From NCBI GenBank assembly GCA_012960475.1, contig DUBE01000059.1, positions 62,001-126,000 on the forward strand: 64,000 bases of DNA, written 5' to 3'. This DNA comes from Planctomycetota bacterium. GTDB lineage: Bacteria > Planctomycetota > UBA1135 > GCA-002686595. Of this stretch, positions 51,010 through 60,080 are shown in pieces (position 1 is the first letter of the stretch; the number at the start of each line of letters is the position of its first letter). Both the position numbers and the translations under genes were made by a program. The notes below the pieces were generated by a model, which made no database searches, was not told the DNA's origin, and was given only the letters and a program-made list of their open reading frames with translations.

Positions 51010-53607
51010 CTAACGCTTGCGACGGCCCCCAGGGCGTACTTCCCGGCCATCCGCGCGCAGGTAGCGCAGGACAGAATCCTCGGCCTGCTCGGGAACCTCC
51101 ACGAAGGTCAAAGTCTTCTCCGAACGGTGTTCCAGGGCCCGGGTCCAGTCGGTCAACTGATCTTCGAGGTACTGCACCACCGCCGGATGGGCACGCACCT
51201 CAACAGTGGTAAAGCCCTTGAGGGTCACTGCTGACCCCAATCGACGCAGGATCGCCTGGGCTCTGGACTCCACCGTGCGCAAACGACCAGTTCCCCGGCA
51301 ACGATAGCAGGCGCTGAAGACCTTCTTGTGAGTGCCAGGGCCCAGTCGTTGTCGGGTCAATTCCAAGAGGCCGAACTGACCGATGCGTCCCATCTTGGAG
51401 CGCGCCCGGTCACCGGCCATTTCAGTGCGCAGGGCCTTCTCTACCTGCCGATTGCTAGAGGCACGCATCATGTCGATGAAATCGATAACCAGAATGCCCC
51501 CCAGATCGCGCAAACGGATCTGGCGCGCGATCTCGGGTACCGCTTCCATATTGGTCTTGAGAGCAACCTTCTCGAAGTCATGTCCCTTGGTACGCGTACG
51601 GCCTGAGTTGATATCGATGGCCACCAGGGCTTCTGCCTGATCGAAGACCACCGAGCCACCCGAGGGCAAGTCCAACTTGCGCGAGAAGATGCGCTCGAAG
51701 TCCTGCTCGATGCTATAGTGGTGAAAGATCGGTCGCTCACCCTCATAACGTTCAATGCGGTGCACCTGATCGGGCATCAATTGCTCGGCAAAAGCCTGCA
51801 TCTCCTCGTAGAGTTCCAGATCATCCACCATCACTACCTTGGTGCGCTCATCAAACAGATCGCGCATGGTACGAATCGCCAGGTCGGATTCCTGATAAAG
51901 GGCAGCGGGTCCGCGCCCGCGCTTGAGGCGCTTGCTAAAGGTCTCCCAGACTTCCATCAGGTAGTCCAGGTCACGCTGCAGATCGGTCTTGCGCCTGCCT
52001 ACGCCCGCAGTGCGCACGATTACGCCCATGGCATCGGGACAGTTCATGCCCGAAAGCACTCGCTTCAGTCGACGCCGCTCCTTCTCGTCGGGAATCTTCT
52101 TGCTGACCCCTGTGCGCGCCATGGAGGGCATCAACACCAGATAACGTCCGGGAATCGAAATATAGGTGGTCAGGGTCGGACCCTTGTCCCCAATCGCGTC
52201 CTTAGTGATCTGAACCACAACCTGATCCCCCACCTTGAGCACATCGGTGATGGGCTCCTTGCGGTGGGCGCGGCGACGCACTTCACGCCGGGCGGGTTCC
52301 CTGCCGGCCTTGGGGGCGTTCTTCTCGGCCTTGCGCCGGGCACGGGCCTTGGCCCTTGCGTCCATAGGGGCCTGGTCACCTTCCGAGGTGGAGTCTGAAG
52401 CATCGCCAGCCTCGTCCCCCTCAGCTTCGTCATCATGATCCTCGTCATCATGATCCTCGTCATCATGATCCTCGTCATCATGATCCTCGTCATCATGATC
52501 CTCGTCATCATGACCCTCATCATCATGGTCCACGTCAACGTCGCCCGGATACTCGTCCTGGTCAATGTTGGCGGTCAATAGATTCTCAAGCTTGAAGCCC
52601 TTCTCCCCATAGGTGGGCATCACATCGGAGATGTGCAGGAATCCGTTGCGGCCCTGACCAAAGTCGATGAAAGCAGCACCAATAGCTGGTTCCAGGTTGA
52701 CCACCCGTCCGCGGTAGATGTCATTGACCAGAGTCTTATGACTGTCTGAGGTCATCAGCATGTCCATGACGCGATCATCCTCGCCCACCACAACCACACG
52801 CTGCTCCTCGGGATCCGAGCCGTTGACCAGGATGCGCAACACACACGCTTTCTCAGCGGCGGCGGATTTTTCTGCTGCGGTCAAGGAAGGCTTCTTTGCC
52901 CTGGATGCCTGCCTGTCAGCATCGTCTCCGTCATCCGAACTCGAAGATCTGCCGCGGGTGCGACGACGCTGCTTCTTGCTGGATTTGGCATCGCCCTTGG
53001 CGTCCTTTCTCGGGGTGCCCGTCTTGCCGCCGCGCTTTGAATTCTTCTTTGAACTCCTGCTAGCGGACCGATCAGAGTCCTCGCTACCATCCCCTGACTC
53101 AGCCTTGCTGGAACGGGCCTTGCTGGACTTCTTCTTTGACCTTTTCTTGGACTTCTTCTTGGAAGCCGCGCCCTCAGAGCGCTCTTGGCCCTCCTCGGCC
53201 TGAGCGGCATCGGAGGAAGACTCACCCTCGTCGGGACTCTTGCGACGACCACGACCCCCTCGGCGGCGGCGCCTGGGACGATCCGAACGACTGTCCTCGG
53301 TTCCCTCCGGGTCTGCGGAAGCCGAGTCCTCGACCTGATTGGGCTTGGAGCGGGAGCGCCCCCCCCGGCTGCCTCGACGGCGGCGCGGGCGGTCCTCCTC
53401 AGCCCCTTCCCCATCGCCCGCGGAGCCGGATCGACGGCGCGAGGAGCGCTTGGGAGGCGCAGCGGAAGAACTGCCAGTACCCAGACCTGCTCCGAAGGCA
53501 GATCCACCGCTGGCGGATCCTTCGGATCTGGATGAAGAGTTACGAGAAAGGCGGTCGGATGAATCCGACCCGCCGGAAGTGGGCTCCGGGAAACCTTGAT
53601 CTGTCAT
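51010..53607 (-). CDS. rne: ribonuclease E/G with long disordered N-terminal arm and acidic S1 insert
   Basis: An 865-aa endoribonuclease of the Rne/Rng family that processes rRNA and degrades mRNA. Residues 1-about 265 are a Ser/Arg/Lys-rich low-complexity arm ('KKKSKKRSKKKSSKARSSK'). The S1 domain starts near 'RILVNGSDPEEQRVVVV' and is split by an Asp/His-rich insert ('DVDHDDEGHDDEDHDDED') encoded by a 15-bp tandem repeat. The catalytic part follows: 'VAIDINSGRTR', 'GGILVIDFIDMMR' and the zinc-link 'CYRCRGTGR'. In gammaproteobacteria the disordered scaffold is C-terminal; here it is N-terminal. The start at 53607 is chosen over one 12 codons upstream because both lack a strong ribosome site and the shorter one has more typical sequence. 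Cytoplasmic or membrane-associated. Confidence 0.93.
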   Translation of the reverse strand: MTDQGFPEPTSGGSDSSDRLSRNSSSRSEGSASGGSAFGAGLGTGSSSAAPPKRSSRRRSGSAGDGEGAEEDRPRRRRGSRGGRSRSKPNQVEDSASADPEGTEDSRSDRPRRRRRGGRGRRKSPDEGESSSDAAQAEEGQERSEGAASKKKSKKRSKKKSSKARSSKAESGDGSEDSDRSASRSSKKNSKRGGKTGTPRKDAKGDAKSSKKQRRRTRGRSSSSDDGDDADRQASRAKKPSLTAAEKSAAAEKACVLRILVNGSDPEEQRVVVVGEDDRVMDMLMTSDSHKTLVNDIYRGRVVNLEPAIGAAFIDFGQGRNGFLHISDVMPTYGEKGFKLENLLTANIDQDEYPGDVDVDHDDEGHDDEDHDDEDHDDEDHDDEDHDDEDHDDEAEGDEAGDASDSTSEGDQAPMDARAKARARRKAEKNAPKAGREPARREVRRRAHRKEPITDVLKVGDQVVVQITKDAIGDKGPTLTTYISIPGRYLVLMPSMARTGVSKKIPDEKERRRLKRVLSGMNCPDAMGVIVRTAGVGRRKTDLQRDLDYLMEVWETFSKRLKRGRGPAALYQESDLAIRTMRDLFDERTKVVMVDDLELYEEMQAFAEQLMPDQVHRIERYEGERPIFHHYSIEQDFERIFSRKLDLPSGGSVVFDQAEALVAIDINSGRTRTKGHDFEKVALKTNMEAVPEIARQIRLRDLGGILVIDFIDMMRASSNRQVEKALRTEMAGDRARSKMGRIGQFGLLELTRQRLGPGTHKKVFSACYRCRGTGRLRTVESRAQAILRRLGSAVTLKGFTTVEVRAHPAVVQYLEDQLTDWTRALEHRSEKTLTFVEVPEQAEDSVLRYLRADGREVRPGGRRKR
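52427..52531. repeat. 15-bp coding tandem repeat in the RNase E/G gene
   Basis: Five exact copies of 'tcgtcatcatgatcc' (52427-52501), then one with one change (52502-52516) and one with three (52517-52531). They are in frame and encode repeated DHDDE, an expandable acidic loop within the S1 domain. Confidence 0.95.
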
Positions 53608-54021
53608 GTTGTTAGGGGTGCCTGCGCAGGAGGCGGGCGCCATCCTCAGTGGATCATCACACAGTGAAAATCAAGAATGAGGCGTCGCACGTTGCCGTCG
53701 CCCGAAAAGTCGGGCCAGCGCGGCTGGTAGAGGTTCGACAGCCCCGTGGGGGGCGGCCGCAGAAAGCAGCAGCCTCGGGGAGGCTGCCGTGAAATTGTAA
53801 GGCGAACTCGCTGGAGAGATCCAGCGCCTGAACCCATGGTGCCATGAGGCTTGGGGAGAAAGAAGCCACGGTCTGGGAGAATTCCCCAAAGCGGGGCCGC
53901 CCCCCCTCCCGAGGGGTCTGGATGGGACATCTCTTGCCTATTCTCGTGGCAGAAATCCCCCGGGGCTTGAGCCCTGGGCAATTCCTGGCGAGCCCCTGGG
54001 AGGCCCAGTCCAATGCGCCCA
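53608..54021. other. intergenic region, nothing recognised
   Basis: About 410 GC-rich bases between the RNase E/G start and the secretin stop. It must carry the promoter and leader of the RNase gene; RNase E leaders are often self-regulated, but I see no clear hairpin or promoter to name. Confidence 0.5.
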
Positions 54022-55815
54022 TCAGCTCCCGGCGGTGCCAGGAGCAGGGTTCAAGAGGGCCTCCACCTCGTCCTTCAGGCGGGTCCGGCGGCGCTGCAGT
54101 TCTTGCTGCAGAAGGAACTCGGTGTCCTCGGCGCTGTTGACCAGTTGGGGCGTTACGAAAATGATCAGGCTACGACGATCACGGGTTGCGCTACGGTGCT
54201 TGAAGAGCTCCCCCAACAGGGGAATCGAACTCAGGAAGGGCACCCGGGTTTCCACCTTGGTGTCGATCTCGTTGGTCAAACCACCAATCACGGCGGTCTG
54301 GCCGCTCTCCAGCAGCATGTTGGTGATCAGAGTCGAAGAGCGTGTGCGGGGAAGAGCAATCGAACCCTGCTGTCCATTGGCGCCAATGGTAAACACGTCA
54401 AAGCCTGCCGGTGCCAGGGCGGTTCCGGGAGAAGAACCCGAGAGGGTAGTTTCCTTGGGAATCACCTCCATCATCAGCTTGCGTGTGCCAGGGATCACGT
54501 TGGGGCGCACCAGCAACTGGAAGCCCACCTCCACCGGTGAACCGTCCGCCTCCTGCACGGACAGGGACAGGCCTCCGGCCTGACCCTGTTCACTCTTGGC
54601 CTCGGCGTAGCGCACTGTCTCGCCCACGAAAATCGTGGCCTCGTGCCCGTCCAGGGTGATGATCTTGGGCGCTTGGATCACTTCAGTGCGCGTATCCCGC
54701 TGAAGCAGCTTGAGAGTCGCCGCCACCTGGGTGAATGAAAGCGCACCGAAGACCGTGTCGGGAATCGAAACGCCGCCCACAGCACCGGGATCGGCGCCCA
54801 GCGCACCCAGGTCCGGCAGGATGCCGCTCTGCCAACCGTCATCTGTGATGCTGAAGGGCAATTGGATCGGGATCTGCCCCCCCGAGATTGAAATCTGGGG
54901 CCCCCCATCGCCGTAGTCGACGCCTAGGTCCAACAGATCAATGTTCGCGGTGGAGACAAATTTCACGTCCACAAAAACCTGGGTGGGCTCCACATCCAGA
55001 CGACGCAGAATCTCCTGGATGGTCTCGTGCACCTGGGAGGTGTCCCGCACGATGATCACATTGGAGGTCTCTATGTAGTCCAACTCGCCGTGCTCGGAAA
55101 GAGCCTTGCGCAGGGCATCAAGGGCGGTGAAGTGTTCGGCGACCGCACCTGAGGGAGGCGCGCTGTTGCCCTCGATGAACTCCGAGTTGATCTTGGCTGC
55201 TCGCGGGCCCCGGGGGCGTATGTAGCGCAATTGGTAGCTGCGGGTGACCTTTTGTTTTTCGAGGCTCAGGGGATCGACCACTCGCAGAATGCCGGGGCGC
55301 TCCTCCACCACGGTATACCCGCGAGTCTTGGCGATCTCTTCAAGGGCATCACGCCAGGGCACATCCTTGAGACGTACGCGCAGGGTGCCGGTCACTTCGG
55401 GACTGACGATGATGTTGGCCCCGGCGACCTTGCCGATGGTGTGGATGATGTCCGCGATGCTGCGGTCCTCTTCAAAGTCAAAATCCACGCGAGGCGGGTT
55501 GGTGATCACCAGTACACCACTACGGTCCTCTGCCACAACGCAGCCAGACAAGCGACAGGCGTACTCGAGAGCATCGCGCCAGTGCACATCTTGGATGTCC
55601 AGGTTGCGAACGGGAAGTTCGCCGCTGCCATCCAAGATCACTATGTTGGCGCTGGAACGGTCGCGCAGGAACTGCACGACCTCGTTCAGGGGCTGCTCCA
55701 CCACGTTCAAATTGACCCGTGCGTCCGCGCTAGGAGCTTGAGCCCCCTGAGCAAGACCACAGAAGGAAGGTAACCCGCACAGCAGCGCGGCAATCAAGAG
55801 TGTTTTGTTTTTCAC
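54022..55815 (-). CDS. pilQ: type IV pilus secretin
   Basis: A 597-aa outer-membrane pore subunit. It has a signal peptide 'MKNKTLLIAALLCGLPSFCGLAQG' from a GTG start at 55815, preceded by GGGTGG at 6 bases; another GTG 21 bases earlier is possible. Two STN-like secretin N-domains follow (about 40-110 and 115-185, each with 'V.WRDAL'), then an N1-like domain ('VIIVRDTSQVHETIQEILRRLD') and the secretin core ('VIQAPKIITLDGHEATIFVG', 'TLITNMLLESGQTAVIGGL', 'VPFLSSIPLLGELFKHR'). It lets the pilus cross the outer membrane. Last gene of the pilM-N-O-Q set, 35 bases after pilO. Confidence 0.94.
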   Translation of the reverse strand: MKNKTLLIAALLCGLPSFCGLAQGAQAPSADARVNLNVVEQPLNEVVQFLRDRSSANIVILDGSGELPVRNLDIQDVHWRDALEYACRLSGCVVAEDRSGVLVITNPPRVDFDFEEDRSIADIIHTIGKVAGANIIVSPEVTGTLRVRLKDVPWRDALEEIAKTRGYTVVEERPGILRVVDPLSLEKQKVTRSYQLRYIRPRGPRAAKINSEFIEGNSAPPSGAVAEHFTALDALRKALSEHGELDYIETSNVIIVRDTSQVHETIQEILRRLDVEPTQVFVDVKFVSTANIDLLDLGVDYGDGGPQISISGGQIPIQLPFSITDDGWQSGILPDLGALGADPGAVGGVSIPDTVFGALSFTQVAATLKLLQRDTRTEVIQAPKIITLDGHEATIFVGETVRYAEAKSEQGQAGGLSLSVQEADGSPVEVGFQLLVRPNVIPGTRKLMMEVIPKETTLSGSSPGTALAPAGFDVFTIGANGQQGSIALPRTRSSTLITNMLLESGQTAVIGGLTNEIDTKVETRVPFLSSIPLLGELFKHRSATRDRRSLIIFVTPQLVNSAEDTEFLLQQELQRRRTRLKDEVEALLNPAPGTAGS

Positions 55816-55850
55816 GAATATCCACCCGGGATCCACCCCGGTTGCGGCGC

Positions 55851-57251
55851 CTAGAAGTGGCGCGTCAGTACAAAGCCGCGGAAGGCGAAGTCCACCTCAC
55901 GCGGTCGAATTTCGAGCACCTCGATTCCCTTGGGCATCACATCCCCAGGGGTCCAACTGCGCCCGTTCAAGATCACAACAGAGGGTCGGCCCTCGATCAG
56001 AGCCGAACCTCCAAAGCCCATTTCAATGGCCTCGAAGTCCCGCAGGACCTCAGCCTCTTCTGCCAGGAGTTCCAACCGGGCAGCGAGCAACTCGCGAGGC
56101 GCGTCTCCACTCACAAGGGGCAAGCCTTCGGACACCTCTGCAAAGGTCGCGATGGCCAGCACGTAGTTCCCCTTCGACAGGTGCTTGTGCATGCTGGCGG
56201 ATACCTGCTCCAATTCTTCGATGGTCGGGCCTTCCACATAGCTGGTGGCGTCAATATCCAGGTGCAACGCCACCAAGGGCTCACGCACCTCCAGATCCAG
56301 ACGCTTGACCGCCGGAATGAAGGTCACCAACCCAAGGGCGTCGATCTCAACAAGGCCATCACCGATCATGCCCAGGGAAGCCATCAGGTCCCGACGGAGC
56401 AGCATGCGGGTGAGCACATCGGGGGCATTTTGGACCTCTTCCCATTGGCCGTCGGCCCTATCCAGCAGAATCACAAGGGCCTCGACCTTGGCGTTCTGCT
56501 CGGGCACGCTGAGACCGCTGGGGTTGTCCTCAGCGGGAACTCGCGGGTCGATCCAAGGATCCCGTCGGCCCCTGGCACCCCTGTAGTGGAAAGTCGAGAG
56601 GGTCAGGGCCTGACGACGGCGATTGATCTCAGCGGTCAAGAGGTCGCGCTTGCGGTCGTAGGCGTCCACCTTGGTGCGCTGGCCCATGTCGTTGGGCGAG
56701 CAGACATAGGTCTCCACATCCATCTGGATACGGTGACGGGCATAGCCCAGCTCTTCCATCTCACGGCGTGAAGCAGCCTGCAGGGTGAAGTTCGGCACGG
56801 CCATGAAACGCCTGTGGGTTTCGATCCGGTGCAGGAAGTCGAGGAACTGAAAGGTGTCCCCGGACAAGCTGAGAGTGTAAGCCACCTTGGAGAAGCCGTT
56901 CTTGCTCTGGGCGCTGTTGGGTTCGGGCTTGGACTTGAAGCTCGTTGGCTCCACCCCCGCTTCACCGGAGTAGCGATAGAAGGTCTTGATGAGTTCGTTG
57001 ACCTCAGAGCTATCCGGCAGGATCTGGGCAAAGACGGGGCCGAGCTCGCGCAGAACGATGACCTGGCGTTCTTTCTCGAGAGTCGATTCCACCAGCCGGC
57101 GGCCAGCGATGATCTCTGCCTTGAGCTGGGTGACCCCCAGCTCCGCCTGTTCGTTGGCTTTGAATTGCTGGTGGATCGCCCAAGAAGCGCCCGCGACCAT
57201 CAACACCAGACCCAGTCCCAGCGCGATTTGTTTGTGGCTGGGCTGTATCAA
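55851..57251 (-). CDS. pilO: PilO-like pilus assembly protein with PilP-like C-terminal segment
   Basis: A 466-aa protein, more than twice the normal PilO (about 200 aa). Residues 8-30 are a membrane helix. Residues about 35-185 are PilO-like: coiled coil, then 'GVEPTSFKSKPE', 'YTLSLSGDTFQFLDFLHRIE'. The C-terminal part ends 'VVILNGRSWTPGDVMPKGIEVLEIRPREVDFAFRG', which resembles the HR-like domain of PilP/GspC. No separate pilP gene lies between this gene and pilQ, so the PilP function appears fused here. PilN/PilO/PilP form the inner-membrane alignment complex that links PilM to the secretin. The TTG start overlaps the pilN TGA (TTGA). Confidence 0.82.
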   Translation of the reverse strand: MIQPSHKQIALGLGLVLMVAGASWAIHQQFKANEQAELGVTQLKAEIIAGRRLVESTLEKERQVIVLRELGPVFAQILPDSSEVNELIKTFYRYSGEAGVEPTSFKSKPEPNSAQSKNGFSKVAYTLSLSGDTFQFLDFLHRIETHRRFMAVPNFTLQAASRREMEELGYARHRIQMDVETYVCSPNDMGQRTKVDAYDRKRDLLTAEINRRRQALTLSTFHYRGARGRRDPWIDPRVPAEDNPSGLSVPEQNAKVEALVILLDRADGQWEEVQNAPDVLTRMLLRRDLMASLGMIGDGLVEIDALGLVTFIPAVKRLDLEVREPLVALHLDIDATSYVEGPTIEELEQVSASMHKHLSKGNYVLAIATFAEVSEGLPLVSGDAPRELLAARLELLAEEAEVLRDFEAIEMGFGGSALIEGRPSVVILNGRSWTPGDVMPKGIEVLEIRPREVDFAFRGFVLTRHF

Positions 57252-57982
57252 CGGGACTCCTTGGGTTTGGAAGTTGCGGCGTCAGGTTGCGCGGCCTTGA
57301 CTGCGGCTGCTGCGCGAGCCTGCTCGCTGGCGAGGCGCGCCTCCCAGCGCGCCTGGGGGCCCTTGAGTTCCAGAGAGAGAGGGAAGGACCAGTTCACCGC
57401 CGGGATCAATTCCTCGTCGGGCTCGTTGATGCTGGCCTCGGGGCGGCCGGTGGAGTGAAACTCGCGCATGAAATTAGTCAGCCCGCGGTCCTCGATGTCC
57501 TCCAGGAAATTCGCCACCTGATCCCAGCGTTCGGAGCCCGAGTGTCCTGCTGCGCGTAGGGACCCATAGGCGTCCGAACCGCGCCGAGGCGTCTCCTGCC
57601 TGACCGTCAGATCATCGAGCCAGGTGAAGTGCTCCACCTCGTTGCCCGAGTTGACGATGTCAACCAACTCGTCAATCTTCTCGCTCCATAGGATGCGCTC
57701 CTTGTTGATGTCCGCCAGGGTTGCCTCCCTGGCGGCGGCGACTTTGATCTCCGCGTCCAGAGCCTGGTTGTACTTGAGCTGGGGCCTGAGGCCATCCATC
57801 TCCAAGGCCAGTTGCGTGCGCCGGGATTCGATCTCGGCGGCCTCGCCAAAGACCAGCCAGGCCCAGGTTGCCAGCAGAACGCCGGCTACTACCGTGCCAG
57901 CAGCCACCAGGGCCAGCACCTTGAGGGGCGGCCCACTGCGCCTGCGCATTTCCGGAGGCAGAAGGTTGATGGTGATCATCAT
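57248..57982 (-). CDS. pilN: PilN-like pilus assembly protein
   Basis: A 244-aa bitopic inner-membrane protein. The N-terminus 'MMITINLLPPEMRRRSGP' carries the INLLP motif that in PilN binds PilM, followed by a membrane helix (about 20-42) and a coiled-coil periplasmic part ('EIESRRTQLALEMDGLRPQL'). The start at 57982 overlaps the pilM stop (ATGA) and discards a 17-residue N-terminal reading inside pilM. The C-terminal 'AAAAVKAAQPDAATSKPKE' tail is low-complexity. Partner of PilM and PilO. Confidence 0.92.
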   Translation of the reverse strand: MMITINLLPPEMRRRSGPPLKVLALVAAGTVVAGVLLATWAWLVFGEAAEIESRRTQLALEMDGLRPQLKYNQALDAEIKVAAAREATLADINKERILWSEKIDELVDIVNSGNEVEHFTWLDDLTVRQETPRRGSDAYGSLRAAGHSGSERWDQVANFLEDIEDRGLTNFMREFHSTGRPEASINEPDEELIPAVNWSFPLSLELKGPQARWEARLASEQARAAAAVKAAQPDAATSKPKESR

Positions 57983-59034
57983 GCGCGCACCCTCGCTGCC
58001 AGGCCCATGGCCACCACCAGGGAGGGAGCCCAAGCTTCCAGCTCTTCCACATCGAGGCTTTCCGCGTTCACCCGCAGGCCTTCCAGGGGATCCCAGACCC
58101 GCGTGGGGCGTGAAGTGGCCTGCTCGATAGAACTGGCCATGCCGTTGACCAAAGAACCTCCGCCTGAGAGCAGCAGCTCACTTACCTCAACACCCTCGTG
58201 GTGTTCCACATAGTCAATCGAGAGCGCAATTTCGTTGGCGAGATCTTCGAGCAGTGGCGCGATGCTGGCCCCCACTTCCACCTCGTGCACATCCCCTGCG
58301 CGCTTGATGGCCTCGGCCTCAAAGAACTCGACGCCCAGACGCCGAGCCACAGCGTGGGTCATGTCCGAACCACCGATGGCGATTTCACGGCTGAAGCAGG
58401 TCTCTGCCCCCCGTAGAACATTGATCGAGGTGCGGCTGGCGCCAATGTCGATCAGAGCTTGAGCGCGCTGGGGTACGCCAGGTTCCAGGGCGATGTCCTC
58501 TTCCTGCAAACCGCAGAGGTCCCAGGCATTGGCCAAGGCGAACAGATCCAGGTCCACGGCGATGGGCACCAGTCCGGCTCCTTCGATCACCCGCACCTGC
58601 TCTTCGATCAGTTGGCGACGGCAGGCGGCCACGAGCACCGGGACCTTGTTGCCATCGGACTCTCCGTCAGCGCTGACAGGAGCACTGAGCTGCTGGCAAT
58701 CGAGAACCACCTCGTCCGCATCGAAAGGCAGGAACTTGTCCGCCTCAAAGCGCACCGCCTGGAGCAACTCCTCGTGCGTCATGGGCAGCATGGAGATGTA
58801 ACGCACCACGGTGGACTGCCCTCCAACTCCGCTGACGCAGCGCTTGGTACGCCCTCGCAGGGTCGCCAGAGCAGCCGAGACAGCCTCTGCCAGGGAGCCG
58901 CCGGGAGGGATTTCTGCCCGGCCAAAACCGGTCAGCACCGGCTCCGAGCCCAGCAGTGAGAGTTCGACCGCCTTGACCACGGAACTTCCGAGATCTAGAC
59001 CGACGACACTTTTTGCTCTTCTCAACAAGATCAT
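57979..59034 (-). CDS. pilM: PilM actin-like pilus assembly protein
   Basis: A 351-aa cytoplasmic actin/FtsA-fold protein: 'VVGLDLGSSVVKAVELSLLG' (phosphate 1), 'QALIDIGASRTSINVLRG' (phosphate 2) and 'ELLLSGGGSLVNGMASSIEQ' (adenosine motif). PilM binds ATP and the PilN INLLP motif and docks the motor to the alignment complex. First gene of the pilM-N-O-Q unit, with overlapping stop/start to pilN. Confidence 0.94.
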   Translation of the reverse strand: MILLRRAKSVVGLDLGSSVVKAVELSLLGSEPVLTGFGRAEIPPGGSLAEAVSAALATLRGRTKRCVSGVGGQSTVVRYISMLPMTHEELLQAVRFEADKFLPFDADEVVLDCQQLSAPVSADGESDGNKVPVLVAACRRQLIEEQVRVIEGAGLVPIAVDLDLFALANAWDLCGLQEEDIALEPGVPQRAQALIDIGASRTSINVLRGAETCFSREIAIGGSDMTHAVARRLGVEFFEAEAIKRAGDVHEVEVGASIAPLLEDLANEIALSIDYVEHHEGVEVSELLLSGGGSLVNGMASSIEQATSRPTRVWDPLEGLRVNAESLDVEELEAWAPSLVVAMGLAARVRA

Positions 59035-59151
59035 CCAGGGACAGGCGCTCGTGCGACAAGCTCAAAAAGGAGCATGCCGGCAAAGAATCCCGAGCACAAA
59101 AACGAGCTCTGGGCGCATGCCTCTGACTTCGACCTCTGGGGACCCGTGGGT

Positions 59152-59430
59152 TTAGAAGCCCTCGCCGAATCCCGAAGACACCAATTCCGAGACGCGCGAA
59201 ATCAACGCCTCCGCATCGGGACCCTCGGCACGAAAACCCAGTTCACCCCCGCAGACAACCCCCAGGGTCATCAACTCCAGAATACTCTTGCCATTGACCT
59301 CACGGCCTCCGTGACTCACCCTGAGATCGCTCTCAAACTCCAGTGCGGCGCTGACCAGGGCGTGACAAGGCCTGGCGTGCAGCCCCGCCTCGTTGCTCAC
59401 GGTCTCGCGGCAGACACAGGTTTCAGCCAT
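59152..59430 (-). CDS. ptsH: HPr phosphocarrier protein
   Basis: A 92-aa PTS phosphocarrier with the phosphorylation motif 'NEAGLHARPCHAL' (His18) and a regulatory serine in 'NGKSILELMTL' (Ser49), the place of HPr(Ser) kinase action. The start at 59430 removes an 11-residue extension with no HPr counterpart. Cys-rich N-terminus 'MAETCVCRETV' is unusual. It follows the EIIA gene by 36 bases; no EI or sugar-specific permease is in view, pointing to a regulatory PTS. Confidence 0.92.
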   Translation of the reverse strand: MAETCVCRETVSNEAGLHARPCHALVSAALEFESDLRVSHGGREVNGKSILELMTLGVVCGGELGFRAEGPDAEALISRVSELVSSGFGEGF

Positions 59431-59466
59431 GAAAACAGAAGGCCATGAGAACAAGGGACACAAACC

Positions 59467-59946
59467 TCAAACGTGAGCGTGCTCTTTGAGCAGATCCACC
59501 AGGGTTGACTTCTTGTCCACGCATCGCGCAAAGGAACAGAAGTCACCCTCTCGCGCCAGACCTGCGATCCACTGCATCATCTTGATGTGCTGACCGGGAT
59601 CGAAGTCCTCCGTGAAAGAATCAGGCCGCAAGATGGTGATCACGATGTCCACCGGATCCCCGTCCACTGCTGCCCAGTCCAGCGGCTCACGCAGGACCAC
59701 AATACTGCAAGCGACGGAGGTCAATCCCGCCAGCTTCACATGGGGGATTGCCACCCCCCTGCCCACTCCCGTAGTGGCCAGTTCTTCCCGGGCCAAAAGG
59801 GCCCTGTTGGCACTTTCGCTTAGCTCGGGACCCAAGACCTTGGCTTTGGTCATGGTCTCTATGATGAGCTCCAGGGCGTGATCTTTGTTCTCCGCTTGGA
59901 GTTTATGATTGCAAGCGCTGGGCTTGAAGTGTTTCCACCAGGTCAT
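59467..59946 (-). CDS. ptsN: PTS EIIA (fructose/PtsN type)
   Basis: A 159-aa EIIA domain protein. Phospho-acceptor His69 lies in 'GVGRGVAIPHVKLAGL', and 'ALLAREELATTGVGRG' and 'DWAAVDGDPVDIVITILRP' are typical. EIIA-Ntr proteins are regulators, not transporters, receiving phosphate from HPr. The ATG at 59946 is preferred; a TTG 8 codons earlier would add 'MQQTDLTT'. It lies between the ribosome hibernation gene and HPr, the hpf-ptsN-HPr arrangement known from regulatory PTS clusters. Confidence 0.92.
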   Translation of the reverse strand: MTWWKHFKPSACNHKLQAENKDHALELIIETMTKAKVLGPELSESANRALLAREELATTGVGRGVAIPHVKLAGLTSVACSIVVLREPLDWAAVDGDPVDIVITILRPDSFTEDFDPGQHIKMMQWIAGLAREGDFCSFARCVDKKSTLVDLLKEHAHV

Positions 59947-60080
59947 GGTTGTGAGGTCTGTTTGTTGCAAGGGGAGGATTCCTACTCAGGATAATCAAAA
60001 ACCACCCCGGAGGGAACCCCCAGGAGCCGATCCTGTCACCTCAATCCTCCAGCGGGAGGGGAGCGACCTCCAAGATGCAC

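Noticed and set aside
52427-52531. CRISPR-like array
   Set aside because: Units are contiguous 15-mers without spacers and are in frame in the RNase gene.
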